Source: Halobaculum sp. CBA1158
GTDB lineage: Archaea; Halobacteriota; Halobacteria; Halobacteriales; Haloferacaceae
Direction: 5' to 3'
DNA: 64,000 nucleotides
Assembly: GCF_021431925.1 (NCBI RefSeq)
Contig: NZ_CP090371.1
Span: forward strand, 992,001-1,056,000
Below are positions 42,536 through 51,436 of the stretch, one piece after another. A program made the translations under genes and the position numbers. Under the pieces are notes generated by a model that was given only the letters and a program-made list of their open reading frames with translations, was not told the DNA's origin and ran no database searches. Every line of letters begins with the position of its first letter. The stretch's first letter is position 1.

Positions 42536-43294
42536 TCAGATCCGCGCACCGGACGACTGCTCGCGCTTCGGGCGGACCACGTCCGCCAGCGCGACGAGCA
42601 CGCCGAACAGCCAGCCGACGGGGACGGAGATACCGATCCACATCAGCACGTACGCCGTCCCCTGCAGTTCGAACCGCGCGCGGATCACCTCGCTGATCCC
42701 GCCGACTGCGAGCGGACCGTCGAGGATCCACACCGCGAGCGACGTGGTGTTCGGGAATATGACGTCCGCGAGCGCCGGCGAGTACAGCGCCGCCACCACC
42801 GGCGGGAGGAGGAAGGCGGTCACGCCCGCCGGGTACGCGATCAGGACGCTCGTCCCCCTCCCCCCGAGGCGCGAGCCACCGACCGCGACCGCGGCGGCGA
42901 CGGTCGCGACCGCGCCGGCGGCCGCCACGGCGATCAGGCCGCCGGTCGAGAACTCCCGGAGCCACGCGGCGACCGTGAGCAGCCCCCACGCGAGTATCGA
43001 GACGAGGACGACGCCGACGACGCCTAGGCGCGTCGCCGCCGAGTCGACGCGCGCGGCGTAAAACCGGGCGGCGAACCCGAACAGCAACAGCGGGTAGCCG
43101 ACCGCGACGAGCGGGACGCCGAGGGCGGCCCAGAGCGCGTACGCGACCCGCTGGGGACCCGTCTCGGGCGTCCACTTCCCGACGACTCGACCGGGGTCGA
43201 GCTGGCGGGGAAACACCAGCTCCATCCAGGTGGCGTGCAGCCGCGCGATGTCGATCCGGACGGCGTCGGCCAACCCCGTCGAGCGTCGTTCCAT
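42536..43294 (-). CDS. Multi-span membrane protein, function unknown
   Basis: Protein of 252 aa. Residues ~1-45 are cytoplasmic and basic/acidic (RIDIARLHATWMELVFPRQ), followed by about six transmembrane helices in pairs. No catalytic or transport motif recognised. Convergent with the DUF373 gene. Confidence 0.72.
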   Translation of the reverse strand: MERRSTGLADAVRIDIARLHATWMELVFPRQLDPGRVVGKWTPETGPQRVAYALWAALGVPLVAVGYPLLLFGFAARFYAARVDSAATRLGVVGVVLVSILAWGLLTVAAWLREFSTGGLIAVAAAGAVATVAAAVAVGGSRLGGRGTSVLIAYPAGVTAFLLPPVVAALYSPALADVIFPNTTSLAVWILDGPLAVGGISEVIRARFELQGTAYVLMWIGISVPVGWLFGVLVALADVVRPKREQSSGARI

Positions 43295-43412
43295 CGAGCG
43301 AGGGAAGCAGCGGACGCCGATTGAAGGTTTCGCTCGCGTCCGCGTCGTCGGGTCGTGCGGTCGTCGGCCGTCGTCGACCGCTATCCGCGACGCGACGCCG
43401 GCGACCGGCCGA

Positions 43413-44249
43413 TCAGTTCCAGGGAGCGAACCCGGGGTCGACGCGACGGTCCCTGCGGTCGATGGCGTCGATCGCCGCCACGTCCTCGTCGTCGAGGTCC
43501 AGCGCGAGCGACTCCCAGTTGTCGCGGATGTGGCCCTCGCTCGTCGCCTTCGGGATGGCGGTGACGCCCTTCTCGCGGAGCCACGCGAGGCTGACCTGCG
43601 CCTCGCTGGCGTCGTGCTTCTCCGCGATCTCGGTCAGCTCGGGCACGTCGAACACCTTGCCGCGCGCCAGCGGCGAGTACGCGACGAGCTCCACGTCGTG
43701 TTCGGCACACGCCTCGCGAAGCCTCGTCTGCTGGAGGAGGGGGTGGAGCTCGACCTGGTTGGCGAAGATCGGCACGTCGCTGAGCTCGACGGCCTCCGCG
43801 ACCTGCTCCGGCTCGAAGTTGGAGATCCCGATCCGGTCGATCAGCCCCTCGTCGTACAGCTCGTTGAACGCCTCCAGGGTGGCCTCGGCGTCGTACTCGC
43901 GGGCCGGCCAATGGACGTACATGAGGTCGACGGCGTCGACGCCGAGCCGGTCGAGGCTCTCCTCGGTCGTCCGCCGCACGTCCTCGGGCGCGAGGTTGTC
44001 GATCCACACCTTCGTCGCGAGGAACACGTCCTCGCGGTCCACGTCGGCGCGGGCGATGCCGTCGCCGACCTCCGCCTCGTTGCCGTAGATCTGCGCGGTG
44101 TCGACGTGGCGATACCCCATCTCCAGGGCCGTTTCGACCGCGTCCCGGCACTCCTCGGGAACGTCGTTCTCCCAGGTGCCGAGTCCGAGCCTCGGCATCC
44201 CGTCGGCCGTCGGTACGTCCGCCGCGGCGAGCGTCTGCTGGTCTGTCAT
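43413..44249 (-). CDS. Aldo/keto reductase
   Basis: NADPH-dependent carbonyl reductase of 278 aa. The catalytic tetrad is complete: Asp50 and Tyr55 (GYRHVDTAQIYGNE), Lys80 (VFLATKVW) and His113 (DLMYVHWP). The NADPH site IPKATSEGHIRDN near the C-terminus and GISNFEPEQV are typical of the 2,5-diketogluconate reductase-like group. Substrate not deducible. Confidence 0.93.
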   Translation of the reverse strand: MTDQQTLAAADVPTADGMPRLGLGTWENDVPEECRDAVETALEMGYRHVDTAQIYGNEAEVGDGIARADVDREDVFLATKVWIDNLAPEDVRRTTEESLDRLGVDAVDLMYVHWPAREYDAEATLEAFNELYDEGLIDRIGISNFEPEQVAEAVELSDVPIFANQVELHPLLQQTRLREACAEHDVELVAYSPLARGKVFDVPELTEIAEKHDASEAQVSLAWLREKGVTAIPKATSEGHIRDNWESLALDLDDEDVAAIDAIDRRDRRVDPGFAPWN

Positions 44250-44355
44250 CGATCTATCCGTGGCGGCTCGCGCGAAAAGGCGTTGTGGCAGGCGCGGTCG
44301 GTGCCGGTATGTGGATCGATCCCACTACTCGATCGCGCCCGGAGTTTCTCCCCTC

Positions 44356-45123
44356 TCAGCCGATGTAGCGGAGTTCGTCCTCGCTGGGCATCCCGCCGCC
44401 GCCGCTCCCCTGCATCTCCTGGATCTTGCCGACGACCTCCTCCATCTCCTCGGCGCGCTCTTCGAGTTCGGAGAAGTCGACTTCGATGTCGAGCAGCGAC
44501 TGCAGCACCTCCAACACCGCCTGTGCGCTCTTGGGGTCGACGAGGTAGCCGGAGGTCTCGCCCATCAGGCACGCCGCCGGGAGGCCGCGACGGCTGCCGA
44601 GGCCGAGCACGAGGCCGGAGACGCCGACGATGCCGCCGGCGGGCTCGTCGGCGCGGAACTCGACGCCGGCGTCCTCGTACTCGTCGCGGTCGGCGGCGTC
44701 CGTGAGCGCGCCCAGCACGTCGTACTCGTCGTCCTCGATCAGCTCTCCGGTGGGGACGCCGCCGAGCGCGAACGCGCGCTCGCAGCCGAACTCCTCGGCG
44801 ACGTCGAGGAACGCCGTCGTCAGGGTGTAGTGGCCCTGGTTGCTGGCGGCCTGGTGATCGCCCGTGAGCACGAGCAGATCGCGCCCGTCGGCGTCGACGT
44901 GGTGGAACTGCGCGTGCGTGAGTTCGGCCGCGCCCTCGTCGTCGACGGTCACCTGCGGGGGGAACTCGGTCGTGTAGACGCGCCGCACGAGGTCGCCGTC
45001 GAACTCCTCGAGAAGGTGCTCGGCGACGAGCTTGCCGACGTGACCGACGCCGGGGAGCCCCTCGATGAACACCGGGTCCTCGAGGTCGGGGTCGGCGACG
45101 GTCTCGATGTCGATGTCGTCCAT
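44356..45123 (-). CDS. PAC2 family protein (proteasome assembly chaperone-like)
   Basis: Protein of 255 aa matching COG2047/PAC2 (FIEGLPGVGHVGKLVAEHLLEEF, LVLTGDHQA, GGVPTGEL, GLVLGLG, GETSGYLVDPKSA). The C-terminal ~40 residues are a coiled coil. Its position after eif2a-nop10 is the usual one in euryarchaea. Own TATA ctttacc (minus strand, 45147-45153) sits ~27 bases above the ATG, so it can be expressed separately. Confidence 0.9.
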   Translation of the reverse strand: MDDIDIETVADPDLEDPVFIEGLPGVGHVGKLVAEHLLEEFDGDLVRRVYTTEFPPQVTVDDEGAAELTHAQFHHVDADGRDLLVLTGDHQAASNQGHYTLTTAFLDVAEEFGCERAFALGGVPTGELIEDDEYDVLGALTDAADRDEYEDAGVEFRADEPAGGIVGVSGLVLGLGSRRGLPAACLMGETSGYLVDPKSAQAVLEVLQSLLDIEVDFSELEERAEEMEEVVGKIQEMQGSGGGGMPSEDELRYIG

Positions 45124-45256
45124 GCTCGTTGCTGGCGGGCGGGGGAGGTAAAGACGCGTCGGCTCGATCCGGTCGATCCGACGTCGTCGCTCCCGGCAGA
45201 CGGCGTGCACGCTATCGCTCGGTCGAGGTCGTCGTGGGCGGACGACCGGACCGGCG

Positions 45257-45481
45257 TTACTCGCCGTCAGTAACGGTCGCGTCGTCGCGGTCACCCGTGT
45301 CGTCGCGAGCGCGAAGGCGCGCTCGACGACGGTACTCGCCGTGGGGGTCCTCCGGATTGAACGGCGCGGGCGCGGAGTTGACCGCATCAGCACCGCACTC
45401 GGGGCAGGCGTCGCCGAGGGTGTAGACCGGGCGCTCGTGAGCCGTCTCCCACGCCGAACACACCCGGATGTCCGATTTCAC
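45257..45481 (-). CDS. nop10: H/ACA ribonucleoprotein subunit Nop10
   Basis: Small zinc-binding component of the H/ACA pseudouridylation complex (74 aa). It begins MKSDIRVC, continues with YTLGDACPECGADAVNSAPAPFNPEDPHGEYRRR, the family signature. Starts at GTG 45481, 21 bases below the eif2a stop. The C-terminal acidic tail is longer than usual (~60 aa in most archaea). Confidence 0.93.
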   Translation of the reverse strand: MKSDIRVCSAWETAHERPVYTLGDACPECGADAVNSAPAPFNPEDPHGEYRRRARLRARDDTGDRDDATVTDGE

Positions 45482-45502
45482 GAATCGAGTCCTCGCCGGG
45501 GG

Positions 45503-46303
45503 TTACTCGTCCTCGGTCTCGCGCTCGCGGTGGAAGCCGCCGGTGCCGCCCTTCGCCTCGATCGCCTCGCGGGCGCGCTCGGCGGAGGCCTCGAGTTCGG
45601 TCTCGGCGGTCTTGTAGTCGGGTGCGCGGACGCGGATGCGGTACTCGGGGGAGCCGACGTACGACACGTCGAGTTCGATCTCGTCGGGCACCTCGCCGTT
45701 GCCCTCGGCGGCCTCCAGCGCCTCGCGCACGTCGTCGACGCCGTCGTGGCCCGGCGACTCCAGGTTGACGTAGCCCGTGACGTTCACGTACGGCACCGAG
45801 ACGTTCTCGCGGGCGGTCTCGACGATGGCCTCGATCTGCTCGTCGGCGAGGTCGACGTCCTCGAGCGCCTCCTCGCCGTGGATGGCGGCGGCCTCGAAGC
45901 CGTCGTACATCGAGCCGAACTCGGCGTACAGCGCCTCCGCGACCGTCGTGTACGTCTCGTCGTCGACGTCCTCGCCGAAGGCGATGCCCATCCAGTTGTC
46001 GGCCTTGCGCTCGTTCTTCCACTCCTGGATCTTGTCCGAGCGCTGGTGGTCGTTGACGTCTTTGATCGACAGGTCGATCTGCTGGCTCGACTCGTCCACG
46101 TCGAGCACCTTCGCGACGACCCGGTCGCCGACGTTGACGTGGTCGCGGATGTTCTTGATCCACCCGGAGGCGACCTCCGAGACGTGACACAGTCCGCGCT
46201 TGTCCTCGTACTCGTCGAGGTCGACGAACACGCCGAAGTCGGCGATCTCGTCGATCTCGCCGACGACGAGTTCGCCCTGCTCGGGCCAGCCGGTGAATTT
46301 CAT
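45503..46303 (-). CDS. eif2a: Translation initiation factor aIF2 subunit alpha
   Basis: Subunit of the archaeal initiator-tRNA carrier, 266 aa. The N-terminal S1 domain is [42 protein letters not shown], followed by the [15 protein letters not shown] linker and a C-terminal alpha/beta domain. A leaderless start at 46303 is supported by a TATA element at 46324-46333. Confidence 0.96.
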   Translation of the reverse strand: MKFTGWPEQGELVVGEIDEIADFGVFVDLDEYEDKRGLCHVSEVASGWIKNIRDHVNVGDRVVAKVLDVDESSQQIDLSIKDVNDHQRSDKIQEWKNERKADNWMGIAFGEDVDDETYTTVAEALYAEFGSMYDGFEAAAIHGEEALEDVDLADEQIEAIVETARENVSVPYVNVTGYVNLESPGHDGVDDVREALEAAEGNGEVPDEIELDVSYVGSPEYRIRVRAPDYKTAETELEASAERAREAIEAKGGTGGFHRERETEDE

Positions 46304-46652
46304 GTCGGAGCGTTACGGACCGAGGCTAATACCGTTTGTCAATCGAGGGGCCGATACCTCGCGGTGCGGGCTGTCGGATTGTCGGGTCGTCGCGTTGTTG
46401 GACCGCCGTGTGGGACTGAAACGGGCCGGCAGGAGGGTTCGAGGACGGCCTTTCAGAGGCTAAGCACCACAGAACTCAGCGCCGATCTCCACGACGGGTA
46501 CCCTTCACTCGAACAGACGGGCAGTCGATACTCGACCGAAGAACGACCTCAGCGGCTCTGCTGAATACGCACCGCGAATCAGTTATCGATCGGCCGCCAC
46601 CGCCGGTCGCGATAAGTGGCGGTGACTGTCCCACGTTCTCTCAGATTGCGGG
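46304..46652. other. Gap between eif2a and the DUF2306 gene
   Basis: 349 bases without a gene. The eif2a end holds a TATA-like ggtattagcc (minus strand, 46324-46333) 28 bases above the start. A 7-bp inverted repeat CCGCCAC/GTGGCGG (46594-46622) may end the DUF2306 transcript. The rest is lower in GC than the flanks and shows no coding signal. Confidence 0.6.
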
Positions 46653-47291
46653 CTACTCGAGGCTGTACTCGTTTGACCAGTAGGCGATGAGTGGGACACC
46701 GAGGAGGGTCGGCCAGAGCCACGCCGACACGCCGATCAGCGGCGTCAGATTGACCGCCGAGACCGCACTGACCGTCGCGATGAACGCGGCGATCATCCGC
46801 TGGAGGTGGCTTACCATCCACTCGTCCGTCCCGTCGCTGCGAAACGCTCGGATGTCGATCGCGCCGAACGCGATCCCGATCGCACCGAACACCGCCATCA
46901 CGATCCCGAACGACCGCCCGTCGAGATACCAACCGAGGCCCCACACGCCCAGGACGAGACAGGCGAGAACGACCGACCCCGTCGCGATCCAGTCGATCGA
47001 GTGTGTCCGATCGCTCGGTCGCTTCCGGGAGAGCGCCCGATACCCCGAGAACGCGAGGTAGCCGCTGAAGACCGCGACGAGCGTGAGAACGATCCGGAGG
47101 GTTGTCGGATCGAACGCCAGCAGGACGAACACGGTCGCAACGACGACGCCCATCGCCAGCAGGAACACCGTCCCGGCCGTGCGATGTCGCGTCCCCCCCT
47201 TGGCCGTCACGAGCGCACCGACTCCGGCGAAGACGGCGACCGCTCCCGCGGCGACGTGCAGCCAAAGCGTCCACGCTTCGACTGCCGCCAT
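46653..47291 (-). CDS. DUF2306-like membrane protein
   Basis: Integral membrane protein of 212 aa with about seven helices. LHVAAGAVAVFAGVGALVTAKGGTRHRTAG is the DUF2306 signature, with a conserved H and K-G-x-x-x-H-R loop; a second conserved loop is RMIAAFIATVSAVSAVNL. Function unknown. It lies between rps27e and eif2a, genes that are adjacent in most haloarchaea, and has its own TATA (ttagttaaat, minus strand, 47310-47320). Looks inserted. Confidence 0.83.
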   Translation of the reverse strand: MAAVEAWTLWLHVAAGAVAVFAGVGALVTAKGGTRHRTAGTVFLLAMGVVVATVFVLLAFDPTTLRIVLTLVAVFSGYLAFSGYRALSRKRPSDRTHSIDWIATGSVVLACLVLGVWGLGWYLDGRSFGIVMAVFGAIGIAFGAIDIRAFRSDGTDEWMVSHLQRMIAAFIATVSAVSAVNLTPLIGVSAWLWPTLLGVPLIAYWSNEYSLE

Positions 47292-47468
47292 ATCGACACC
47301 TGTGGCGGGTATTTAACTAAAGGTGTGGGAATTTCAGAGTGATACCGTTCGTTCGGTATGAGCCCTCGATAGATACGCACGCAACTCGTCTCCACTATGG
47401 GGGGTCAACCGAGCCGAGGGCATCGCCACTCCGCACCGACGAGAAACCGCGAACCGCAGAAGCCGACG

Positions 47469-47642
47469 TTACCGCGCTTCGACGGTCTCGACGACCTCGC
47501 CGGCGAACTCCGCGTCGCCGCCGGTGGGTCGGGCCAGCGTCGTCCCGCAGACGGCGCAGTTGACCTCGGTGGACGCCTTGCCGAAGACGACCTGCTCGTT
47601 CTCGCAGTCCGAACACGCGACGCGGAAGAAGCTCCCTGCCAT
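47469..47642 (-). CDS. rps27e: 30S ribosomal protein S27e
   Basis: Small-subunit protein of 57 aa with a C4 zinc ribbon (VACSDCENEQVVFGKAST, VNCAVCGTTLARPTGG). Starts three bases after the rpl44e stop codon region, so the two are co-translated. Confidence 0.96.
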   Translation of the reverse strand: MAGSFFRVACSDCENEQVVFGKASTEVNCAVCGTTLARPTGGDAEFAGEVVETVEAR

Positions 47643-47644
47643 AC

Positions 47645-47926
47645 TTACTCCTGGAAGGTGAGCCGACCGGCGCGCCATCCCTCGCGCATGTGGGCCTTGC
47701 CGCAGTCGCCGCAGCGGTACTTGAGGTGGGTCTTCTTGGTCGGCTTGTCGCCACCGGGCACCTTCGAGAACTTGCCGGCGTTCCCGATGACGGACGTGCC
47801 GCGGGCCTGCTGGCGGTCGGTCCACTTCATGCCGGTCTGGCGGCCGGTTCGGACCTTCTCGACCTCGTGTTCGTGGTGAGCGTTGCAGTGCGGACAGTAC
47901 GTGTTCATCCGGCGTGGCATCTCCAT
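47645..47926 (-). CDS. rpl44e: 50S ribosomal protein L44e
   Basis: Large-subunit zinc protein of 93 aa ([44 protein letters not shown]). First gene of the L44e-S27e pair. A TATA gttttaag (minus strand, 47964-47973) and a Shine-Dalgarno gaggag precede the ATG, giving a short leader. Confidence 0.97.
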   Translation of the reverse strand: MEMPRRMNTYCPHCNAHHEHEVEKVRTGRQTGMKWTDRQQARGTSVIGNAGKFSKVPGGDKPTKKTHLKYRCGDCGKAHMREGWRAGRLTFQE

Positions 47927-48057
47927 AGCGGGATCTCCTCTTGCCAGCGACTACTGTGTGGGCGCTTAAAACCCATACGGTACGGTGGCGACCGCGTGGG
48001 ATTCGGTCGCACGGTCCGGTGGGTGGATCGGGCGTCCGCGACGGTCGCGACCGCGAC

Positions 48058-49434
48058 TCAGTACTTCGGGTCCGCGCCCGAGACCTCGTACAGTTCGTCC
48101 ATCAGGTCGTCGCGCCGCTCGCGCCAGCCCTCGAAGCCGCCGACGCGGGTCGGGTAGCGGTCGTAGTGCTCCTTCAGTCGGCCGGCGATATCGCGGACCT
48201 CGTACAGCTCCCACAGCGTCCCCCAGTGGCCGTACGTCTCGACGAGCGTCCGCAGCTTCAGCCGGAGGCTCATTGAGGTCTCGCCTTTCGTCATCGCGTT
48301 CAGGAGCTGCTGGCCCGGCAGCGCCGCGACGATGTCGGTCAGCTCGTCCACCTCGTGGGCCGTGCCCCAGACGTTGTACACGTCCATCGCGGCGAAGCGC
48401 TTCCCGAAGTCCGTCATCACGTCGTGGTTGTACGTCCACAGCCGTTCCTCCGTCGTGTCGCCCTCGACGACCGCGTCGATGGCGCGCTTGATCGCCCAGT
48501 GGGCGGACTTGGCCGCGCCGGGGATGCCGCCGCCCGTCGTGGGGTTGACGTGGCCGGCGGCGTCGCCGACGGCGACGAAGCCGTCCGCGACCGCCGAGTC
48601 GTACGGCCGGCGGGTCGGCAGCGCCGCGCCCAGCTTGTCCTTCACGGTCGCGCCCTGGAACTCCGGTCGCCGTCGCATGTCGCGCTTGAGTACCTCGACG
48701 AGCTTCATCGGCGGCTCGGTCATCTGGAAGCCGAGGCCGGCGTTGATCTCGGTGCCCGTGCGCGGGAAGTACCAGAGGTAGCCCAGTTCCTCCGTCGGCT
48801 TGAACACGATCGCGTCCTCGTAGTCGACGGGCTCGGGCACCTCGACGACCTCGCGGTAGGCCGAACAGAACTGCGAGTAGGAGACGTTCGTATCGAAGGT
48901 GGCGTCGTCGAAGTCGCCCTTGTCCTGGAGGATCGACAGCGCGCCGGCGGCGTCGACCGTGAGCTCGGCGTCGTAGGCGACCACCTCGCCGTCGCGGGTG
49001 GCCCGAACGCCGGTGACGGTCCCGTCGTCGTCCTGCGTCACGTCCTGGACGACGGTGTCGTAGTGGATCTCCGCGCCGGTTCGTTCGGTCTCCTCGAGGA
49101 TCACCTCGCCGTAGCGCTTGCGGTCGATCACGGCCCCGGCGTCGGCGAACGGCACGTCGAGTTCCTCGCCGGTCTTGGGGTTCTCGAACACCGCCCGGCT
49201 GATGCTCTGGTTCGTGAACGACTCCTCGCGGAGGTAGTCGAGGTCGATCACGTCCGGGAACGTCGATTTTCCCTTGATCGCGTCACCGCAGGCGATGTGC
49301 CCGGCCTCCTCCTCGGGCTTTCGCTCGAGAATGACGACGTCGAGCCCCTCGCTGGCGGCCGTCGAGGCGGCGAAGGCTCCCGCCGTGCCCGCGCCGACGA
49401 CGACGATATCGTACGAGTTCGCTGCCGCAGACAT
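48058..49434 (-). CDS. Geranylgeranyl reductase family FAD protein
   Basis: Flavoprotein of 458 aa that reduces double bonds of geranylgeranyl chains in archaeal membrane lipids (digeranylgeranylglycerophospholipid reductase type). FAD motifs: YDIVVVGAGTAGAFAA at the N-terminus, ERKPEEEAGHIACGDAIKG and VAVGDAAGHVNPTTGGGIPGA. Start ATG 49434 fits a TATA cttttttgg (minus strand, ~49459-49467). Other GGR-family members (e.g. menaquinone side-chain reductases) cannot be excluded. Confidence 0.9.
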   Translation of the reverse strand: MSAAANSYDIVVVGAGTAGAFAASTAASEGLDVVILERKPEEEAGHIACGDAIKGKSTFPDVIDLDYLREESFTNQSISRAVFENPKTGEELDVPFADAGAVIDRKRYGEVILEETERTGAEIHYDTVVQDVTQDDDGTVTGVRATRDGEVVAYDAELTVDAAGALSILQDKGDFDDATFDTNVSYSQFCSAYREVVEVPEPVDYEDAIVFKPTEELGYLWYFPRTGTEINAGLGFQMTEPPMKLVEVLKRDMRRRPEFQGATVKDKLGAALPTRRPYDSAVADGFVAVGDAAGHVNPTTGGGIPGAAKSAHWAIKRAIDAVVEGDTTEERLWTYNHDVMTDFGKRFAAMDVYNVWGTAHEVDELTDIVAALPGQQLLNAMTKGETSMSLRLKLRTLVETYGHWGTLWELYEVRDIAGRLKEHYDRYPTRVGGFEGWRERRDDLMDELYEVSGADPKY

Positions 49435-49545
49435 TGTCTCCCCTTTCGGATCGGCCCCCAAAAAAGGCGCGTATCCGCCGCGTGGGGTGTGTCCGCGGGC
49501 TCGGCTCGGCCCGCGGCCAGCAGTCTCCGTCGATCGCTCTCGGGG

Positions 49546-50685
49546 TCAGACGGCCTCGGGGTCGGCGTCGCCGCGGGGGAACCGCGATTCGACGACTGCG
49601 AACGTCAGCGTCGAAAGCACGCCCAACAGCGTCCCCGCGGTGAGCGCGAACGCCAGTCTGGTGAGCGACAGCGGCTCGACGCCGAGCGCCGGGAGCCGCG
49701 GCAGGAAGTACCCCGACAGGCCGTACAGCACGACCGCGATCGCGACGACGTAGAAGGGGGCGTTCAGGTACCGCCAGCGGAACCGCTCGGCGAGGTACTC
49801 GTCGGTCACCTGCCCCAGCGAGGACGTGATCCCCGCGGCCGCGGCCCACTGGACGGCCGCGTGGACGAACGCGGCGGCCGACTGCGTCGGCGAGAGCCCG
49901 GCGGACCCCGCGGCGTCCCGCGCGGCCGCGAGCGCCTCGTACCCCTGTACGCCGCCGATGACCAGCAGCGCGATCGCCACCAGATAGGTGACGATCGTCA
50001 CCCGGCCGGCGTACAGACCGCTGCGGACGCGCTCTGCGATCCCGTCGACGGTCTCCTCCAGACCGAGCCCGCGCCACAGCGAGTACAGCCCCAGCAGCGT
50101 CGACAGCCCGCCGACCACGACCGCCCCCGGGAGGTCCAACATCCCGGCGATGACCGAGAAGGGATAGACGAGCAGCAGCACCCCTAGTGGGATGAGGATC
50201 GTCCCGCGGGTCTCGGGGTCGTCGAGCACCTGTTTCATCGTGTAGTAGATCGACTCCAGGTCCTGCGCCTGCCGAACGACGACCCGACGGACGCCGTCCA
50301 GGGGGACTCGCGAGCGGATCACAGGGAGGACGGACTCGTCTTGTGCCCCGTCGGTGATCACGATCGCGCGGACCTCCTCGCCGGTGGACAGCGCCGCGAG
50401 GACGGTGTCGATCTCCTCGCCGACCGCGCGGTTCGCCTTCACGTCGCCCTCGTCGACGCCGGTGACGGCCGCGACGGCGACCTCCTCGTCGACGGTCGGG
50501 TCGGCCAGCAGGTCGTCGTAGGCGTTGATCGCCTGGAACAGCACGTTCACGTCGGAGTCCTCCGGGTCGGCGGTCGCGAGCTTCACCGCCGCCTCCTCGA
50601 CGGCGTCCCGACCGACGACCGGCGTGCGGACGCCGGTCTTGCGGCCGAGGTCGTCGTCGAGGTCGACGGGGAGGACGAGGATCAT
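49546..50685 (-). CDS. DUF373 membrane protein, paralogue 2
   Basis: Protein of 379 aa paralogous to 41301-42449: LVLPVDLDDDLGRKTGVRTPVVG, DPEDSDVNVLFQAI and VVVRQAQDLESIYYTMKQVL, then about six membrane helices. The TATA agatatacc (50711-50719, minus strand) lies 28 bases above the ATG. An 18-bp tandem repeat lies just upstream of this promoter. Function unknown. Confidence 0.88.
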   Translation of the reverse strand: MILVLPVDLDDDLGRKTGVRTPVVGRDAVEEAAVKLATADPEDSDVNVLFQAINAYDDLLADPTVDEEVAVAAVTGVDEGDVKANRAVGEEIDTVLAALSTGEEVRAIVITDGAQDESVLPVIRSRVPLDGVRRVVVRQAQDLESIYYTMKQVLDDPETRGTILIPLGVLLLVYPFSVIAGMLDLPGAVVVGGLSTLLGLYSLWRGLGLEETVDGIAERVRSGLYAGRVTIVTYLVAIALLVIGGVQGYEALAAARDAAGSAGLSPTQSAAAFVHAAVQWAAAAGITSSLGQVTDEYLAERFRWRYLNAPFYVVAIAVVLYGLSGYFLPRLPALGVEPLSLTRLAFALTAGTLLGVLSTLTFAVVESRFPRGDADPEAV

Positions 50686-50710
50686 TGCCGTGCGGCGCGT
50701 TGTCGCTCCG

Positions 50711-50719
50711 GGTATATCT
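50711..50719 (-). promoter_or_regulatory. TATA element of DUF373 paralogue 2
   Basis: Minus-strand agatatacc, 28 bases above the ATG at 50685; the start is therefore leaderless. Confidence 0.65.
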
Positions 50720-50742
50720 GCCTTCGGGCGATCATCGGGATC

Positions 50743-50814
50743 GGTCGGTGTCGGTGGGTCGGTTGGTGTCGGTGGGTCGGTTGGTGTCGGTGGGTCGGTT
50801 GGTGTCGGTGGGTC
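50743..50814. repeat. 18-bp tandem repeat, four copies, upstream of DUF373 paralogue 2
   Basis: Four adjacent 18-base units (ggttggtgtcggtgggtc); the first differs by one base. Located 24 bases above the TATA element of the DUF373 gene, in the place where activator sites would be. Confidence 0.93.
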
Positions 50815-50884
50815 GGTCGATACCGTCGGATCGGGAGACTCTAGCACGTGGACGGCTCCAACCACGGCGACCCCGGTGTCGACC

Positions 50885-51012
50885 GCGAAAGCCCCCACGG
50901 CCGTGGACTCGGTGCGACCGCTGCGCTCCTCAGTCGCTCCCTTCGGTCGCTCCCTGCGGTGCTTGTCGGTTCGCGCCGTCGTCCACGGCCGTGGCCCCTT
51001 TCAGTCCCACCC
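50885..51012 (-). repeat. ~125-bp element with terminal inverted repeats, copy 1
   Basis: Read on the minus strand it starts cgggtgggactgaaagggg and ends in a matching complement (tccacggccgtgggggcttt on that strand). Its two ends form a near-perfect 21-bp terminal inverted repeat (GAAAG-GGGCC/CCCCC-ACGGCCGTGGA). The centre holds gcaagcaccgca or its variant and gactgaggagcgcag. Copy 2 lies at 51208-51330 in opposite orientation. Confidence 0.75.
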
Positions 51013-51207
51013 GACCGCGACCGCACCCCTTCCTCCCCAGCCGACTCGCCTCGCTTGCTCGCGGCCTCGCTGCGCTCGACCGCGCGCCGCTCGGCTCGTC
51101 CCTCGCACGCTTCCGGCGGGCACGGAGGCCCGCCGGCGCGCGCCACCGCCTGGTACGGTTCGCGCACACCGTACAACGGGCTACGGCGCTCGGCCCGTCA
51201 GATCCAC

Positions 51208-51330
51208 GGGCGGGAATGAAAGGGGCCGCGGCTCTCGGGGAAGCACGACCCCGCAAGCACCGCAACGAACGGAGTGAGTGAGGAGCGCAGAGCGGGTCGC
51301 GCGAGCCGAGCGCCGCGGGGGCTTTCGGGA
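51208..51330 (+). repeat. ~125-bp element with terminal inverted repeats, copy 2
   Basis: On the plus strand: cgggcgggaatgaaagggg, then gcaagcaccgca, tgaggagcgcag, and ccgcgggggctttcggg at the end. It aligns along its length with the reverse complement of 50885-51012 while the middle has diverged. Its ends again complement each other. Confidence 0.75.
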
Positions 51331-51436
51331 ACTGTGACGAGTCGATCCCGACCGAGTTTCCGACGATACCGCACCCCGATGGTCGCAGGAACCGACGCAG
51401 TCAACACGCCGCCAGCGAAACCAACGACCAACGACC

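Larger units (their letters stand above)
50815..51436. other. Non-coding region with two inverted copies of a ~125-bp element
   Basis: No credible gene: all six frames give Arg/Ala/Ser-rich translations without domains. It contains the two elements listed separately, joined by ~195 bases of GC-rich sequence, then ~100 bases before gpmI. A clear TATA for gpmI is not seen. Confidence 0.65.

Noticed and set aside
46334-46652. Possible insertion-sequence remnant upstream of eif2a
   Set aside because: Lower GC and a 7-bp inverted repeat are seen, but no transposase fragment, no paired terminal repeats and no target duplication could be recognised.
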